Shown one piece after another: positions 48,984-57,998 of a stretch of 64,000 nt of DNA. The translations under genes were made by a program, and so were the position numbers. The notes beneath the pieces were generated by a model. It was not told the DNA's origin. It searched no databases and saw nothing but the letters and a program-made list of their open reading frames with translations. The stretch is from Thermoactinomyces intermedius (GTDB lineage Bacteria > Bacillota > Bacilli > Thermoactinomycetales > Thermoactinomycetaceae), in NCBI RefSeq assembly GCF_016055025.1, contig NZ_JAECVW010000006.1. One strand, written 5' to 3'. Numbering within the stretch: the stretch's first letter is position 1; each line of letters begins with the position of its first letter.

Positions 48984-49232
48984 ATGAAAAAAAAGCAGAA
49001 TTTCCGGGAACTGAAAACGGTGGAATCCCAACAAAACGAGCTGGTTCCGGAAGAATTTCCCGAAGGACCTTACGGGGCGGCTGTAAGCGGCAAGCCGGGA
49101 AAATCATCTCCCTGGCGGCCCGCACAACACGCTTCTCCCCGTTTTACATATGAAATGCGGGAGTTTCATGAAGGGTTGCAACGACAGTTTCCAGGCAGCC
49201 ATCCGACCCATGATGAACCCGATGATCAATGA
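48984..49232 (+). CDS. Small conserved hypothetical protein of Bacillales
   Basis: 82 residues, hydrophilic and Pro/Gly-rich: NFRELKTVESQQNELVPEEF, PEGPYGAAVSGKPGKSSPWR and FTYEMREFHEGLQRQFPGSH. GGGAGG precedes the ATG. I recognise only that similar short cytosolic proteins occur next to DUF3055 genes in spore formers. Confidence 0.6.
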   Translation: MKKKQNFRELKTVESQQNELVPEEFPEGPYGAAVSGKPGKSSPWRPAQHASPRFTYEMREFHEGLQRQFPGSHPTHDEPDDQ

Positions 49233-49251
49233 ATCAACCCGCTTTCCATCG

Positions 49252-49290
49252 AAAACCGGCCCGTCTCTTCAATCACGACGGGCCGGTTTG
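49252..49290. terminator. Bidirectional terminator
   Basis: AACCGGCCCGTC/GACGGGCCGGTT with an 11-base loop, between convergent genes. Confidence 0.9.
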
Positions 49291-49293
49291 ACG

Positions 49294-49587
49294 TTAACTT
49301 TTTGCTTTTGAATTCACTTTTCTCAACACAAAATAGGCACAGCCAAAATTGCAAAATTCATTGAGGTATTCTTCCAAATAACTGATTTTGGTTTCAGCCG
49401 TGGCACGTGACCGGTGATCGGCAAAAAATCCTTTTAACCGCAGTTGTCCGTACCCCCAATCCCCGACAATATAATCGTATTTTTCCAGAATTTCGCTAAA
49501 ACGGCGTTTAAACGCTTCCGGATCCCAACCTTCCCGATGGTTGGTCAATAACTCATACTCATGGCCATGTATATAAATTCGCTCCAT
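49294..49587 (-). CDS. yutD: YutD family protein
   Basis: 97 residues: EYELLTNHREGWDPEAFKRRFSEILEKYDYIVGDWGYGQLRLKGFF (in part), then ISYLEEYLNEFCNFGCAYFVL. These are the conserved blocks of YutD (DUF1027). In Bacillales it neighbours lipA, as here. Function not established. Confidence 0.9.
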   Translation of the reverse strand: MERIYIHGHEYELLTNHREGWDPEAFKRRFSEILEKYDYIVGDWGYGQLRLKGFFADHRSRATAETKISYLEEYLNEFCNFGCAYFVLRKVNSKAKS

Positions 49588-49716
49588 AACGACCTACCTT
49601 TTCCATTACAAATCTCTACTTATATGTTACCATATCCCTCCTATTTTCCGGAAAAATTTAGCCCCGTTATGACGGACTCCTTTTGGGCAGTTTATAAAAC
49701 AAAAGGAGGGAATGGC

Positions 49717-50394
49717 ATGAATCGATGGATCATCTTTTTACTCTCTGGCATCTTTGCTTTTTCGCTGACCGCTTGTTCTCCTGACAACCGGGGAGAAAAC
49801 CACAGAAATCAGGGAATGGAAAATCAAAGTGATGAAGAACCGCTTTACCGCGAACAAAACAATGACACACGCATCGGCAGAACGAGCAACGATTCGATCA
49901 ACGGGAATGAAGAAGCACGCGGCGGGGGACAAAACGAAATCGGATATTTCAAATACACCCCCCAAAATTATGACGAAAAAAGCGCGGGAAAAACCGATGT
50001 GTTTGTGGACCGTCCTTTGCTGGCAAGACATATTGCGGAAATGGTGACCAACCTGCCCAATGTCAAAGAAGCCACCGCACTGGTCACGGATGACCGGGTG
50101 TTCATCGGCGTGAACACAAAAAACGGGAAAGTCGACCCGAAGACAGTCAAAGAAGCGAAACGCACGGCCGAAAGCTTAACCCCCCGTTATTACCGGGTTC
50201 ATGTCACCAGCGACAAAAACCTGAATGAGAAAATCACCGATATCGGGATGCGGATGTCCACCAATAACGATGTGGAAGGTGTCCGGGGAGATTTGGAAGA
50301 TTTGTTGCGCCGGCTGGGAGACGACACCCCACCGGATGTGAACGAACAAATCGAACCCAACGGGCTTCGGGATATCAACCCGCTGGAAAAATGA
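49717..50394 (+). CDS. YhcN/YlaJ-family sporulation lipoprotein
   Basis: 225 residues. Lipoprotein signal with lipobox LTAC, an Asn-rich linker, then the YhcN/YlaJ domain: ARHIAEMVTNLPNVKEATALVTDDRVFIGV, YYRVHVTSDKNLNEKI. Family members sit in the forespore membrane or coat. AAAAGGAGGG precedes the ATG at 49717. Confidence 0.85.
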   Translation: MNRWIIFLLSGIFAFSLTACSPDNRGENHRNQGMENQSDEEPLYREQNNDTRIGRTSNDSINGNEEARGGGQNEIGYFKYTPQNYDEKSAGKTDVFVDRPLLARHIAEMVTNLPNVKEATALVTDDRVFIGVNTKNGKVDPKTVKEAKRTAESLTPRYYRVHVTSDKNLNEKITDIGMRMSTNNDVEGVRGDLEDLLRRLGDDTPPDVNEQIEPNGLRDINPLEK

Positions 50395-50396
50395 AC

Positions 50397-50434
50397 AAAA
50401 GCAGTGTCATCCCGTAAAGGACGGCACTGCTTTT
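50397..50434. terminator. Bidirectional terminator
   Basis: AAAAGCAGTG/CACTGCTTTT, with CCGT/ACGG extending the stem, between the sporulation lipoprotein and lipA. Confidence 0.9.
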
Positions 50435-50440
50435 GCAGAT

Positions 50441-51343
50441 TCAAGCCATTTTTTCTTTATTTTGTTTGGCAGACCGGACTTGTTCATGCGCATGATAAGA
50501 GCTGCGCACCAACGGACCGGATTCGACGTGGGAAAAGCCCATTTCCAACCCGATTTCTTTCCATTTTTCAAATTCCTCCGGCGTGTAATACCGTTCGATT
50601 TTCAGGTGCTTTTTCGTCGGTTGCAAATATTGTCCGATGGTGACAATGTCCACTTGGTGATCGCGAAGATCCTGCATCGCTTCCACCACTTCTTCAAAGG
50701 TTTCCCCCACACCGACCATGAGGCTGGATTTGGTGGGAATATCCGGTTGCATTTCTTTGGCCCGTTTCAACAATTCCAAAGAACGGTCGTATTTTGCCTT
50801 GGAACGGACCCGGTCGGAACGGCGGCGAACCGTTTCAATATTGTGGTTCAAAATATCGGGTTTTGCATCCATCACGACTTTTAAAGCATCCCAATTTCCT
50901 TGGAAATCAGGGATCAACACTTCCACACTGGTAAATGGATTCCGTTTGCGGATGGCTTTGATGGTTGCGGCAAAAATGGCAGCCCCGCCATCTTTCAAAT
51001 CATCCCTGGCCACGGATGTGACAACGGCATGACGGACTCCCATCTGTTCCACCGCTTCCGCCACCCGTTCCGGTTCAGCCCAGTCCAGTTCGGTCGGAAG
51101 CCCGGTTTTCACGGCGCAGAAACGGCAGGCCCGGGTGCAAATGTCCCCCAAAATCATGAAAGTCGCGGTGCGGTTCGCCCAACATTCATAAATGTTCGGG
51201 CAGCGCGCTTCTTCACATACCGTGTGCAAGGTTTTTCCCCGCATCATCTTCTTTAATTCGCGGAAATTTTCATTGGTGGTTAAACGCACTTTCAGCCATT
51301 CTGGTTTCCGCTGCCGGTTTTTTGCTTGGTTATCGCTTGCCAC
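50441..51343 (-). CDS. lipA: Lipoyl synthase
   Basis: 300 residues. Radical-SAM enzyme inserting sulfur into octanoyl groups on lipoyl domains. Auxiliary cluster motif CEEARCPNIYECW, radical-SAM motif CTRACRFCAV (CxxxCxxC), and conserved ILNHNIETVRRRSDRVR and GVGETFEEVVEAM. The start is GTG at 51343, behind GGAGGG at 6 bases; upstream extension lies outside the family N-terminus. Confidence 0.95.
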   Translation of the reverse strand: MASDNQAKNRQRKPEWLKVRLTTNENFRELKKMMRGKTLHTVCEEARCPNIYECWANRTATFMILGDICTRACRFCAVKTGLPTELDWAEPERVAEAVEQMGVRHAVVTSVARDDLKDGGAAIFAATIKAIRKRNPFTSVEVLIPDFQGNWDALKVVMDAKPDILNHNIETVRRRSDRVRSKAKYDRSLELLKRAKEMQPDIPTKSSLMVGVGETFEEVVEAMQDLRDHQVDIVTIGQYLQPTKKHLKIERYYTPEEFEKWKEIGLEMGFSHVESGPLVRSSYHAHEQVRSAKQNKEKMA

Positions 51344-51558
51344 TTGAATCCCTCCACAATCAAAATCGACACCAAACCGCCTTTCCCAACCTTGCAAAAA
51401 ATTTCACAAAGTACAAGAGGGAACAGCCGGATCGTTTCCGTTTTCACCATTGCAAAAAAATGTTTTTTCCACAAGTGTTTTTATCATTTTCACTTAAAAT
51501 GGCAAAATCGATGTTCCTTTATACTATAACGCAAAAAATCATTTTTGCATAATCAAAA
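51344..51558. other. Intergenic stretch
   Basis: AT-rich spacer upstream of lipA. No gene or strong regulatory motif seen. Confidence 0.5.
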
Positions 51559-51586
51559 GACCAGCCGTGTACAAAGCCGGCCTTTC
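51559..51586 (-). terminator. Terminator of the iron-siderophore permease operon
   Basis: GGCCGGC pairs with GGCTGGTC (with G-T pairs) around TTTGTACAC, followed on the minus strand by CTTTTGATT. Confidence 0.6.
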
Positions 51587-52625
51587 ACCGGCGCTGCCGG
51601 ATCAAAAGATAAATGAAATAAGGGGCACCAATCACAGCGGTAAACACGCCTGCCGGGGTCTCTGCCGGCGCCAGGACAGTCCGGCCGATGATATCGGCCA
51701 CCATCACAAAAACGGCCCCCAACAATCCGGACAGAGGCAACATCGCCCCATACGAAGCCCCCACCAGCCGACGGGCCAAATGCGGCGCAATCAAGCCGAC
51801 AAAACTGATTCCCCCGGCAAAAGCCACTCCCGATCCGGCCAGACCGGTACTCAACAACAAGAACCCGATACGGATCCGGTCACTGTTTCCCCCCAGCCCT
51901 TTGACCACTTCTTCTCCCAACTGACCGCTGTTCAGATGGCGGGCAAACAGCAAGGCGACCGAAATCAAAAGCAAAAGCCAGGGCCATAAGACCGCCACTT
52001 GGTCCCAATTGCTCCCGTAAACCGTTCCGGTGATCCACATCTTGGACTGGCTGGCATGGAAAACGGGACCGAATAAAATAATGAGATTGGTCAATGCCTG
52101 GGTTGCCGTATAAAAGCCGATTCCCATCAGGACCAAACGAAGCGGGGAAACCCCCCGGTTCCATGAAAGCAAATAAATGAGCGCTCCAACCACGGAAGCT
52201 CCGATGAAAGCGGCAAACGGAACCCAAAACAAATGAATGGACAAGTTGCTGGACCAATCGCTGAAAAAAGTGATCACGCCAACCGCACCCACGGAAGCGC
52301 CGCCGGTGACCCCGATAATATCCGGAGAAGCCAAAGGATTTCGGATCACCGCCTGCAAGATCGCTCCGGACAAGGCCAGTGCCGCCCCGGACATCATGGC
52401 GATCAAGATCCTTGGAAATCTCAGCGTCAGGATGACAAAAGCATTTTCTCCCCGGCCGAAAAAAGCCTGAATCACTTCCGGCAAAGAAACCGGGGTTTCC
52501 CCGATCATCAACCCGAAAGTGAAAACCAATCCCGTCAGCACGGCAAACGAGCTGATGATCCACACCGCTTTTTTGTCCATCATGACGGAAAACCAGCCGC
52601 AACGCACGGAAAAATAATGCTTCAT
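51585..52625 (-). CDS. Iron-siderophore ABC permease (FecCD family), FhuG-like
   Basis: 346 residues, about nine helices. LRFPRILIAMMSGAALALSGAILQAVIRNPLASPDIIGV (in part) is the FecCD signature; GGISFVGLIAPHLARRLVG is the coupling segment. ATG at 52625 overlaps the upstream permease stop (ATGA). Pairs with that permease as a heterodimer. No ATPase gene follows. Confidence 0.92.
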   Translation of the reverse strand: MKHYFSVRCGWFSVMMDKKAVWIISSFAVLTGLVFTFGLMIGETPVSLPEVIQAFFGRGENAFVILTLRFPRILIAMMSGAALALSGAILQAVIRNPLASPDIIGVTGGASVGAVGVITFFSDWSSNLSIHLFWVPFAAFIGASVVGALIYLLSWNRGVSPLRLVLMGIGFYTATQALTNLIILFGPVFHASQSKMWITGTVYGSNWDQVAVLWPWLLLLISVALLFARHLNSGQLGEEVVKGLGGNSDRIRIGFLLLSTGLAGSGVAFAGGISFVGLIAPHLARRLVGASYGAMLPLSGLLGAVFVMVADIIGRTVLAPAETPAGVFTAVIGAPYFIYLLIRQRR

Positions 52626-53635
52626 CCCCGCTCCCTCCCTTTTCGTCTGGCCAAACTGATAAAGAACGGCGTTCCGATCAGTGCCGTCATCACGCCGACC
52701 GGAATGGGCTGTTGCTGCATGATCAGCCGTCCCGATATGTCCGCAAGTAAAAGCAAAATGGCACCGTACACCAAACAATAAGGGAAGAGCCAACGATGGT
52801 CGTTCCCGACCAGCACACGAACCAAATGCGGCACAATCAGCCCGACAAAAACAACCGGACCGGCAATGGCCACCGATCCGCCCGCTAAAAATGCAACCAT
52901 GACCACACCCAAAAGCTTAATGATTCCGACATTCATTCCCAGTCCTCTGGCCACGTCCTCCCCCATCATGAGCACATTGAAAGTCCGTGCCAGACAAAGC
53001 GCCATCACCGCGCCGGCCAAAAGAAACGGAAAAACCGGAATGGCCAAATCCAAACTTCTTCCTTCCACCGATCCGACCAGCCAAAACAACAATTCTTCCA
53101 AACTTCTTTCATTCATGGTCAGAAATCCTTGTGTAAGCGACGAAAAAAGCGCCATCACCGCAGCGCCGGCCAAAGTCAACTTCACCGGCGTCATCCCGTC
53201 CCGGCCGGCCGATCCCAAAACATACACGATGAAAATGGCAAACGCGGCCCCGACAAAACCCATCGCCATCAGGGATGACATCGCGGTGACAGAAAACAAC
53301 GACACCGCCAAAACAATAAACAAACCAGCTCCTTGGTTCACGCCCAAAGTCGAGGGCGAGGCCAGCGGGTTCCGGGTCAAAACCTGCATCACCGCGCCGG
53401 CAACGGCCAAACTGGCTCCCACTGCAACGGCAATGATCGTCCTTGGCACCCGGGTTGTCCGGATGATTAAATGTTCATTCGTGTTCTGAAAATTGGTGAA
53501 GGATTCAATCACCGTTTCAAAAGGAACCGGCGTCACCCCGACACTGATACTTACCACAATGAGGAAACCAGCCAAAAATATTCCCAGAAAAAGTCCCGTC
53601 CATTTCCATCCCTTGGTTGCAAAAATTTCCTCCAT
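52622..53635 (-). CDS. Iron-siderophore ABC permease (FecCD family), FhuB-like
   Basis: 337 residues. TRVPRTIIAVAVGASLAVAGAVMQVLTRNPLASPSTLGVNQG (in part), then GPVVFVGLIVPHLVRVLVG. First gene of the leftward operon, preceded by a consensus promoter and a Fur-like box. ATG at 53635 behind AAAGGGG. Confidence 0.92.
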   Translation of the reverse strand: MEEIFATKGWKWTGLFLGIFLAGFLIVVSISVGVTPVPFETVIESFTNFQNTNEHLIIRTTRVPRTIIAVAVGASLAVAGAVMQVLTRNPLASPSTLGVNQGAGLFIVLAVSLFSVTAMSSLMAMGFVGAAFAIFIVYVLGSAGRDGMTPVKLTLAGAAVMALFSSLTQGFLTMNERSLEELLFWLVGSVEGRSLDLAIPVFPFLLAGAVMALCLARTFNVLMMGEDVARGLGMNVGIIKLLGVVMVAFLAGGSVAIAGPVVFVGLIVPHLVRVLVGNDHRWLFPYCLVYGAILLLLADISGRLIMQQQPIPVGVMTALIGTPFFISLARRKGRERG

Positions 53636-53703
53636 GCCCGTCCCCTTTCTATCCAACCCATTCCCCCGTTAAACACGCACATATTCTTTTAAAAATCAAT
53701 TTT

Positions 53704-53752
53704 AGTCTATGTGATCCATTAAAAGGTGTCAACGATTTTGAAAATCATTATC
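53704..53752 (-). promoter_or_regulatory. Permease promoter with Fur box
   Basis: TTGACA (complement of 53727-53732), 17 bases, TAGACT (complement of 53704-53709). GATTTTGAAAATCATTATC at 53734-53752 matches the 19-bp Fur consensus at 16 positions and sits just upstream of the -35. Confidence 0.75.
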
Positions 53753-53761
53753 AAAAAAGGT

Positions 53762-53820
53762 TTGACAAGAATGTCACACTCCCCTATATTAAAAATACAT
53801 GGTAAATGATAATCATTTTC
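53762..53820 (+). promoter_or_regulatory. Siderophore-binding protein promoter with Fur box
   Basis: TTGACA (53762-53767), 17 bases, TATATT (53785-53790). GTAAATGATAATCATTTTC at 53802-53820 matches the Fur consensus at 16 of 19 positions and covers the start of the transcript. Iron repression of both divergent units is expected. Confidence 0.82.
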
Positions 53821-53841
53821 AATTAGGAAGGAGTCAAGGAC

Positions 53842-54816
53842 ATGCCTCGCTGGATCAAAAACGGGATCCTCGTTTGCTTGCTTCTGACACTCATCGTCAC
53901 CGGATGCGCCAACTTCTCCACCACCACAGAAAACAACTCACCCACCCGGTCGGTTAAGCATGCCATGGGAACCACTCCCGTTCCTGAGCATCCCAAACGC
54001 ATCGTGGTGCTGACCAATGAAGGCTTGGAAGCCCTTTTGTCACTCGGAATCAAACCCGTGGGTGCGGTTCAAGGGTTTACCCCGGACGGGGATCTGTGGT
54101 ATGACCATCTGGAATCGGAATTGTCCGGTGTGAAATCCGTGGGAACGGAACTTCAGCCCAATCTGGAAACCATCGCCAGTTTAAAACCAGACTTGATCAT
54201 CGGCAATAAAATGCGTCAGGAAAAAGTATATAATCAATTGAGTGCCATCGCCCCCACCGTCTTCTCTGAAGATCTGAGAGGGGATTGGAAACAAAACTTC
54301 TTGTTGTATGCGAAAACCGTGGGACAGGAAAAGAAAGCACAAGAAGTTTTGAATGAGTATCGCAAAAAGGTGGAAGCCGTACGGAAAAATGCCGGGGATC
54401 TGATCAACAAAGAAGTATCCGTCGTCCGTTTTATAGCGGGAAACACCCGTCTTTACCAATTGAACAGTTTTTCGGGAGTCATTTTAAAAGATATCGGCTT
54501 TAAACGTCCGGAAATCCAAAACAAAAACGATTTCGCCACCGTGATCACCAAAGAACAAATCCCTCAGGCGGACGGGGATATTCTTTTCTACTTTACTTAT
54601 AACTTCGGAGATACCCAAGGCGATGCCCAGGAAAAAGAATTTACGTCCGATCCGCTTTGGAAAAATTTGAAAGCCGTAAAAAACAACATGGTTTTTAAAG
54701 TGGACGATGTGATCTGGAACACTGCGGGAGGAGCCAAAGCCGCTTTCTTGATGCTGGATCAGTTAAATCAGCACATCAATATGATCAAACAAAGAGAATC
54801 TGCCACATCGGAGTAA
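53842..54816 (+). CDS. Iron-siderophore-binding lipoprotein
   Basis: 324 residues. Signal peptide with lipobox VTGC, then the periplasmic-binding fold of class III: PEHPKRIVVLTNEGLEALLSLGIKPVGAV, LETIASLKPDLIIGNK and the C-terminal WNTAGGAKAAFLMLDQL. Captures an Fe(III)-siderophore for the divergent FecCD permeases. Fur box overlaps its promoter. Confidence 0.92.
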   Translation: MPRWIKNGILVCLLLTLIVTGCANFSTTTENNSPTRSVKHAMGTTPVPEHPKRIVVLTNEGLEALLSLGIKPVGAVQGFTPDGDLWYDHLESELSGVKSVGTELQPNLETIASLKPDLIIGNKMRQEKVYNQLSAIAPTVFSEDLRGDWKQNFLLYAKTVGQEKKAQEVLNEYRKKVEAVRKNAGDLINKEVSVVRFIAGNTRLYQLNSFSGVILKDIGFKRPEIQNKNDFATVITKEQIPQADGDILFYFTYNFGDTQGDAQEKEFTSDPLWKNLKAVKNNMVFKVDDVIWNTAGGAKAAFLMLDQLNQHINMIKQRESATSE

Positions 54817-54842
54817 ACAGCCTGCCACCGGGCTGTTTTTTT
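54816..54842 (+). terminator. Terminator of the siderophore-binding protein
   Basis: AACAGCC/GGCTGTT with loop TGCCACC followed by TTTTT. Confidence 0.88.
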
Positions 54843-54912
54843 ATCCGTACATAAATTTTTCCGGTCGGTGCAAACTATCCTTATCATTCACTTCAGACAC
54901 ATGGTGATTCTC

Positions 54913-55968
54913 ATGATGAAACAGTTGATCACACTCGCTCTCTTTCTTGCATTTCTCTTTCCTTCCCCGTCCGCCGTCGCCACCGGCCGGGATCAAGCCG
55001 GCCAAGAGGAACTTCTTCATCTGTTTGAAGCCATGGAATCCATATCCGGGGTTCCTTGGTATTATCTGGCGGCGATGAACCAGTATGAAAAAAATATCCG
55101 GAAAAACCGGAACCAAGCCAAAGACGACAAAGAAAAAAACCCCGACCGGAAATTATTATCCATTCAAATCCCGGAAGAACGTTGGGCCGGAAAGCTGAAT
55201 CCGGATCCGGATGACAACATCCCGGAGTCGATATCATTTTTTCAAGGCATCGGCAGAGACGGGAACGGCGACCATCTGGCCAATCGGGAGAATGATATCG
55301 ACGTCCTGTATTCCGTCGCTCTTTTCCTGTCCGGAAACGGAGTGGAAGAAGACCAGATCCGGGCCAGATTATGGGACTATTACCAACATCCCGTGGCAGT
55401 GGATGTGATCACCCATATTGCGAAAATTTATCAAAAATTCAACCGATTGGATCTGGAAGAAAAAAATTTTCCGATTCCGATCCGGTATAATTACACATAC
55501 CATGATACCTGGGGCGACCGCCGTGGTTGGGGCGGGTTGCGCATTCATGAAGGGACGGATATTTTTGCCGGTTACGGGACCCCGGTTTTAAGCACCTGCT
55601 ACGGCTATGTGGAATTAATCGGTTGGAACCGCTATGGCGGTTGGCGGATCGGAATTCGCGACATCCATAACAACTATCACTATTTCGCCCATCTGAACCA
55701 TTTCCGCAAAGGGCTGAAAAAAGGGGATATCGTCCGACCCGGAGAGTTGATCGGCACGGTGGGCTCTTCCGGATACGGACCCCCGGGAACCTCCGGCAAG
55801 TTCCCTCCCCATTTGCATTATGGCATTTACCGTTTCAACGGGGAAAACACTTTTTCATTTGACCCCTATCCCCAACTGAAAAAATGGGAACGGGAAGCTT
55901 ACAAACAAAAAAAGCAAAAAAAGAAAAAATCTGCTTCGTTCAAAAACACTTGGAGATGGATCGATTGA
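54913..55968 (+). CDS. Secreted M23-family metallopeptidase
   Basis: About 351 residues. Signal peptide (KQLITLALFLAFLFPSPSAVA), a helical central domain with SGVPWYYLAAMNQYEKNIRK, and a C-terminal LytM domain: HEGTDIFAGYGTPVLSTCYG with Zn-binding HxxxD, and PPHLHYGIY with the HxH motif. Catalytic residues look intact. Likely cuts peptidoglycan or acts in sporulation. The start among several ATG codons (54913, 54916) is uncertain; no strong ribosome site. The tail is strongly basic (KQKKQKKKKSASFK). Confidence 0.82.
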   Translation: MMKQLITLALFLAFLFPSPSAVATGRDQAGQEELLHLFEAMESISGVPWYYLAAMNQYEKNIRKNRNQAKDDKEKNPDRKLLSIQIPEERWAGKLNPDPDDNIPESISFFQGIGRDGNGDHLANRENDIDVLYSVALFLSGNGVEEDQIRARLWDYYQHPVAVDVITHIAKIYQKFNRLDLEEKNFPIPIRYNYTYHDTWGDRRGWGGLRIHEGTDIFAGYGTPVLSTCYGYVELIGWNRYGGWRIGIRDIHNNYHYFAHLNHFRKGLKKGDIVRPGELIGTVGSSGYGPPGTSGKFPPHLHYGIYRFNGENTFSFDPYPQLKKWEREAYKQKKQKKKKSASFKNTWRWID

Positions 55969-55980
55969 GGAATAAATGGA

Positions 55981-56012
55981 AAAAGCATGGTGTGATTTCC
56001 CACACCATGCTT
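55981..56012. terminator. Bidirectional terminator
   Basis: AAGCATGGTGTG/CACACCATGCTT with loop ATTTCC, between convergent genes. Confidence 0.9.
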
Positions 56013-56033
56013 GCTTGAAATCCATTCCCTTAT

Positions 56034-57443
56034 TCATTCCGAATTGGAATTCGATTTTTTGCGAAGATTCGAATGTTCATATCCGTACACGAGGTAAAAG
56101 AGGAGCCCCACAGCAAACCAGATCAGAAAACGGACCCACGTCATCACCTCGAGATTGAATGCCAACACACAACAGAAGATAATGGCCAAAACCGGGACAT
56201 ACAGAACCAACGGGGTTTTAAATTTCCGGGGCAAATCCGGCTGTTTGTAACGCAGGACAATCACGGCGACCGAGATGAGAACAAAAGCCGCCAATGTTCC
56301 CAAGTTGACCAGTTCAGCAAGCTGATCCAACGGAACAAACGCGCCGAGGAATGCGGCAATCAACCCCAACGTCCAGGTGGAAACATACGGCGTGCGGTAT
56401 TTTTTATGCACTTTGGACAAAAACTTCGGCATTAATCCGTCCCGGGACATCGCAAAAATGATCCGGATTTGGCCGTACAACATGACCAGCATGACCGTGA
56501 TCATGCCGATGGCAGCCCCCAAGCTGACAATCCCGACCAGCCAATCCTGTCCGGTTATGCTGATGGCGTAAGCAACCGGAGCATCGGCATGCTTTTCAAA
56601 TTGTTGAAACGGAACAATTCCGGTCATCAATGCAGACACAACCATATAAAGCAGGGTGACGACCCCAAGCGACCACAAAATCCCTTTCGGCAAATCTTTT
56701 GCCGGATTTTTGGTTTCCTCTGCCGCCGTACTCACTGCATCAAATCCAAGATAAGCGAAGAAGATCAGTGCGGCTCCTTGAAAGACGCCTTTGATTCCAA
56801 ACGGCATGAAGGGGGTCCAGTTCTCCGGCTTCACATAAAAGGCACCCACCAGAATAAAGAGCAAAATCACTGCCACTTTGATCAGAACCATGATATTGTT
56901 GACTCGTTTCGATTCTTTCACGCCGATGGAAAGCAACCAAGTAATGAAGAGAATGATCAAAAAGGCCGGCAAATTCATGATGCTTGTGCCGTCAATCAGG
57001 GGTGACTGGGTTAACACATGAGGAATTTGGATTCCAAACCCGGCCAGCAATGACTGGAAATAGCCGGACCAACCCACCGAGACGGAACTGACGGCAAGCA
57101 AATACTCCAGAATCAGATCCCAACCGATCACCCAGGCAAAAAATTCTCCCAATGTGGCATAACTGTAGGTGTAGGTGGATCCGGACACGGGGACCAATGA
57201 GGCAAATTCAGCATAAGTAAATGCGGCAAGCAAACACGTAAATCCCGCAATAATAAAAGAGAGAGGCAGTGCCGGTCCGGTGACCAGGGATCCCAGTCCC
57301 GTCAATACAAAAATCCCCGTCCCGATAATCGCCCCAACGCCCAGCATCGCCAGATCCACCGCGTTTAATTCTTTACGGAGCGTGGTGCCTTGTTGAGTTG
57401 TTTGAATCATTTCTTGAATACTCTTCTTACGGAAAATCTCCAC
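56034..57443 (-). CDS. APC-family amino acid permease (cationic amino acid type)
   Basis: 469 residues, 12 or more helices. LRKELNAVDLAMLGVGAIIGTGIFVLTG is the N-terminal substrate-binding signature (GAIIGTGIF); FFAYLGFDAVSTAAEETKNPAKDLPKGI (in part) is typical of the YfnA/CAT group. C-terminus cytoplasmic and charged. Confidence 0.93.
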   Translation of the reverse strand: MEIFRKKSIQEMIQTTQQGTTLRKELNAVDLAMLGVGAIIGTGIFVLTGLGSLVTGPALPLSFIIAGFTCLLAAFTYAEFASLVPVSGSTYTYSYATLGEFFAWVIGWDLILEYLLAVSSVSVGWSGYFQSLLAGFGIQIPHVLTQSPLIDGTSIMNLPAFLIILFITWLLSIGVKESKRVNNIMVLIKVAVILLFILVGAFYVKPENWTPFMPFGIKGVFQGAALIFFAYLGFDAVSTAAEETKNPAKDLPKGILWSLGVVTLLYMVVSALMTGIVPFQQFEKHADAPVAYAISITGQDWLVGIVSLGAAIGMITVMLVMLYGQIRIIFAMSRDGLMPKFLSKVHKKYRTPYVSTWTLGLIAAFLGAFVPLDQLAELVNLGTLAAFVLISVAVIVLRYKQPDLPRKFKTPLVLYVPVLAIIFCCVLAFNLEVMTWVRFLIWFAVGLLFYLVYGYEHSNLRKKSNSNSE

Positions 57444-57587
57444 TCAGAAACCCCCTAACCCTTTTTGATTTCGAAAAATCTCTCTTATTAAATTATTTTG
57501 AAAATAAAACTGTGTATATATTATATATTAAATTTTTGTAAAATTAAATAATAAATTCTTGCTTAATCAAAAGAATTTATCAAAGAA

Positions 57588-57624
57588 AAAACCCCTTTGA
57601 AACCGTTGGTTTCCAAAGGGGGTT
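57588..57624. terminator. Terminator after the glutaredoxin-like gene
   Basis: AACCCCTTTGAAACC/GGTTTCCAAAGGGGGTT (one bulge) around GTT; with A-runs on the left it suits minus-strand termination. The remainder of 57444-57587 is AT-rich promoter region of the permease. Confidence 0.85.
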
Positions 57625-57639
57625 GATCCTTCGTCCGGT

Positions 57640-57891
57640 TTAATCCACATTGACATTTTTGTCTTGTTTTTCCAAAGCGGCTAAAATCGCATCCGGTTGT
57701 AATCCCTCAATGGCCCGGCCATGCACGACTGTCACCGGAACGCCCAAAAATCCCATTTTTTTCACTTCTTCCAAGTAGGCCGGATTTTTTGAGCAATCTC
57801 TTTCTTCATACGGGATTTTATAGTCATTCAAAAACCGCTTCAGCACATTGCATTCCAAACAATGGGGCCTCGAATATACGATCACTTTCAA
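57640..57891 (-). CDS. Glutaredoxin-like protein
   Basis: 83 residues. Thioredoxin fold with CLEC redox motif (YSRPHCLECNVLKRFL), GVPVTVVHGRAIEGLQPDAI containing the cis-Pro. Probably a thiol-disulfide or mycoredoxin/bacilliredoxin-like reductant; the substrate is unknown. Divergent from ubiD. Confidence 0.88.
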   Translation of the reverse strand: MKVIVYSRPHCLECNVLKRFLNDYKIPYEERDCSKNPAYLEEVKKMGFLGVPVTVVHGRAIEGLQPDAILAALEKQDKNVNVD

Positions 57892-57998
57892 TGTCTGACA
57901 CTCCTTTGCTCCTCATGATCCCGCGCAAGCAAACCGTCCGTTTTCCGTTATAATGTGGCTAGAGCCTAAATAGTCCATCAAACTGGGAGAGATGCAAT

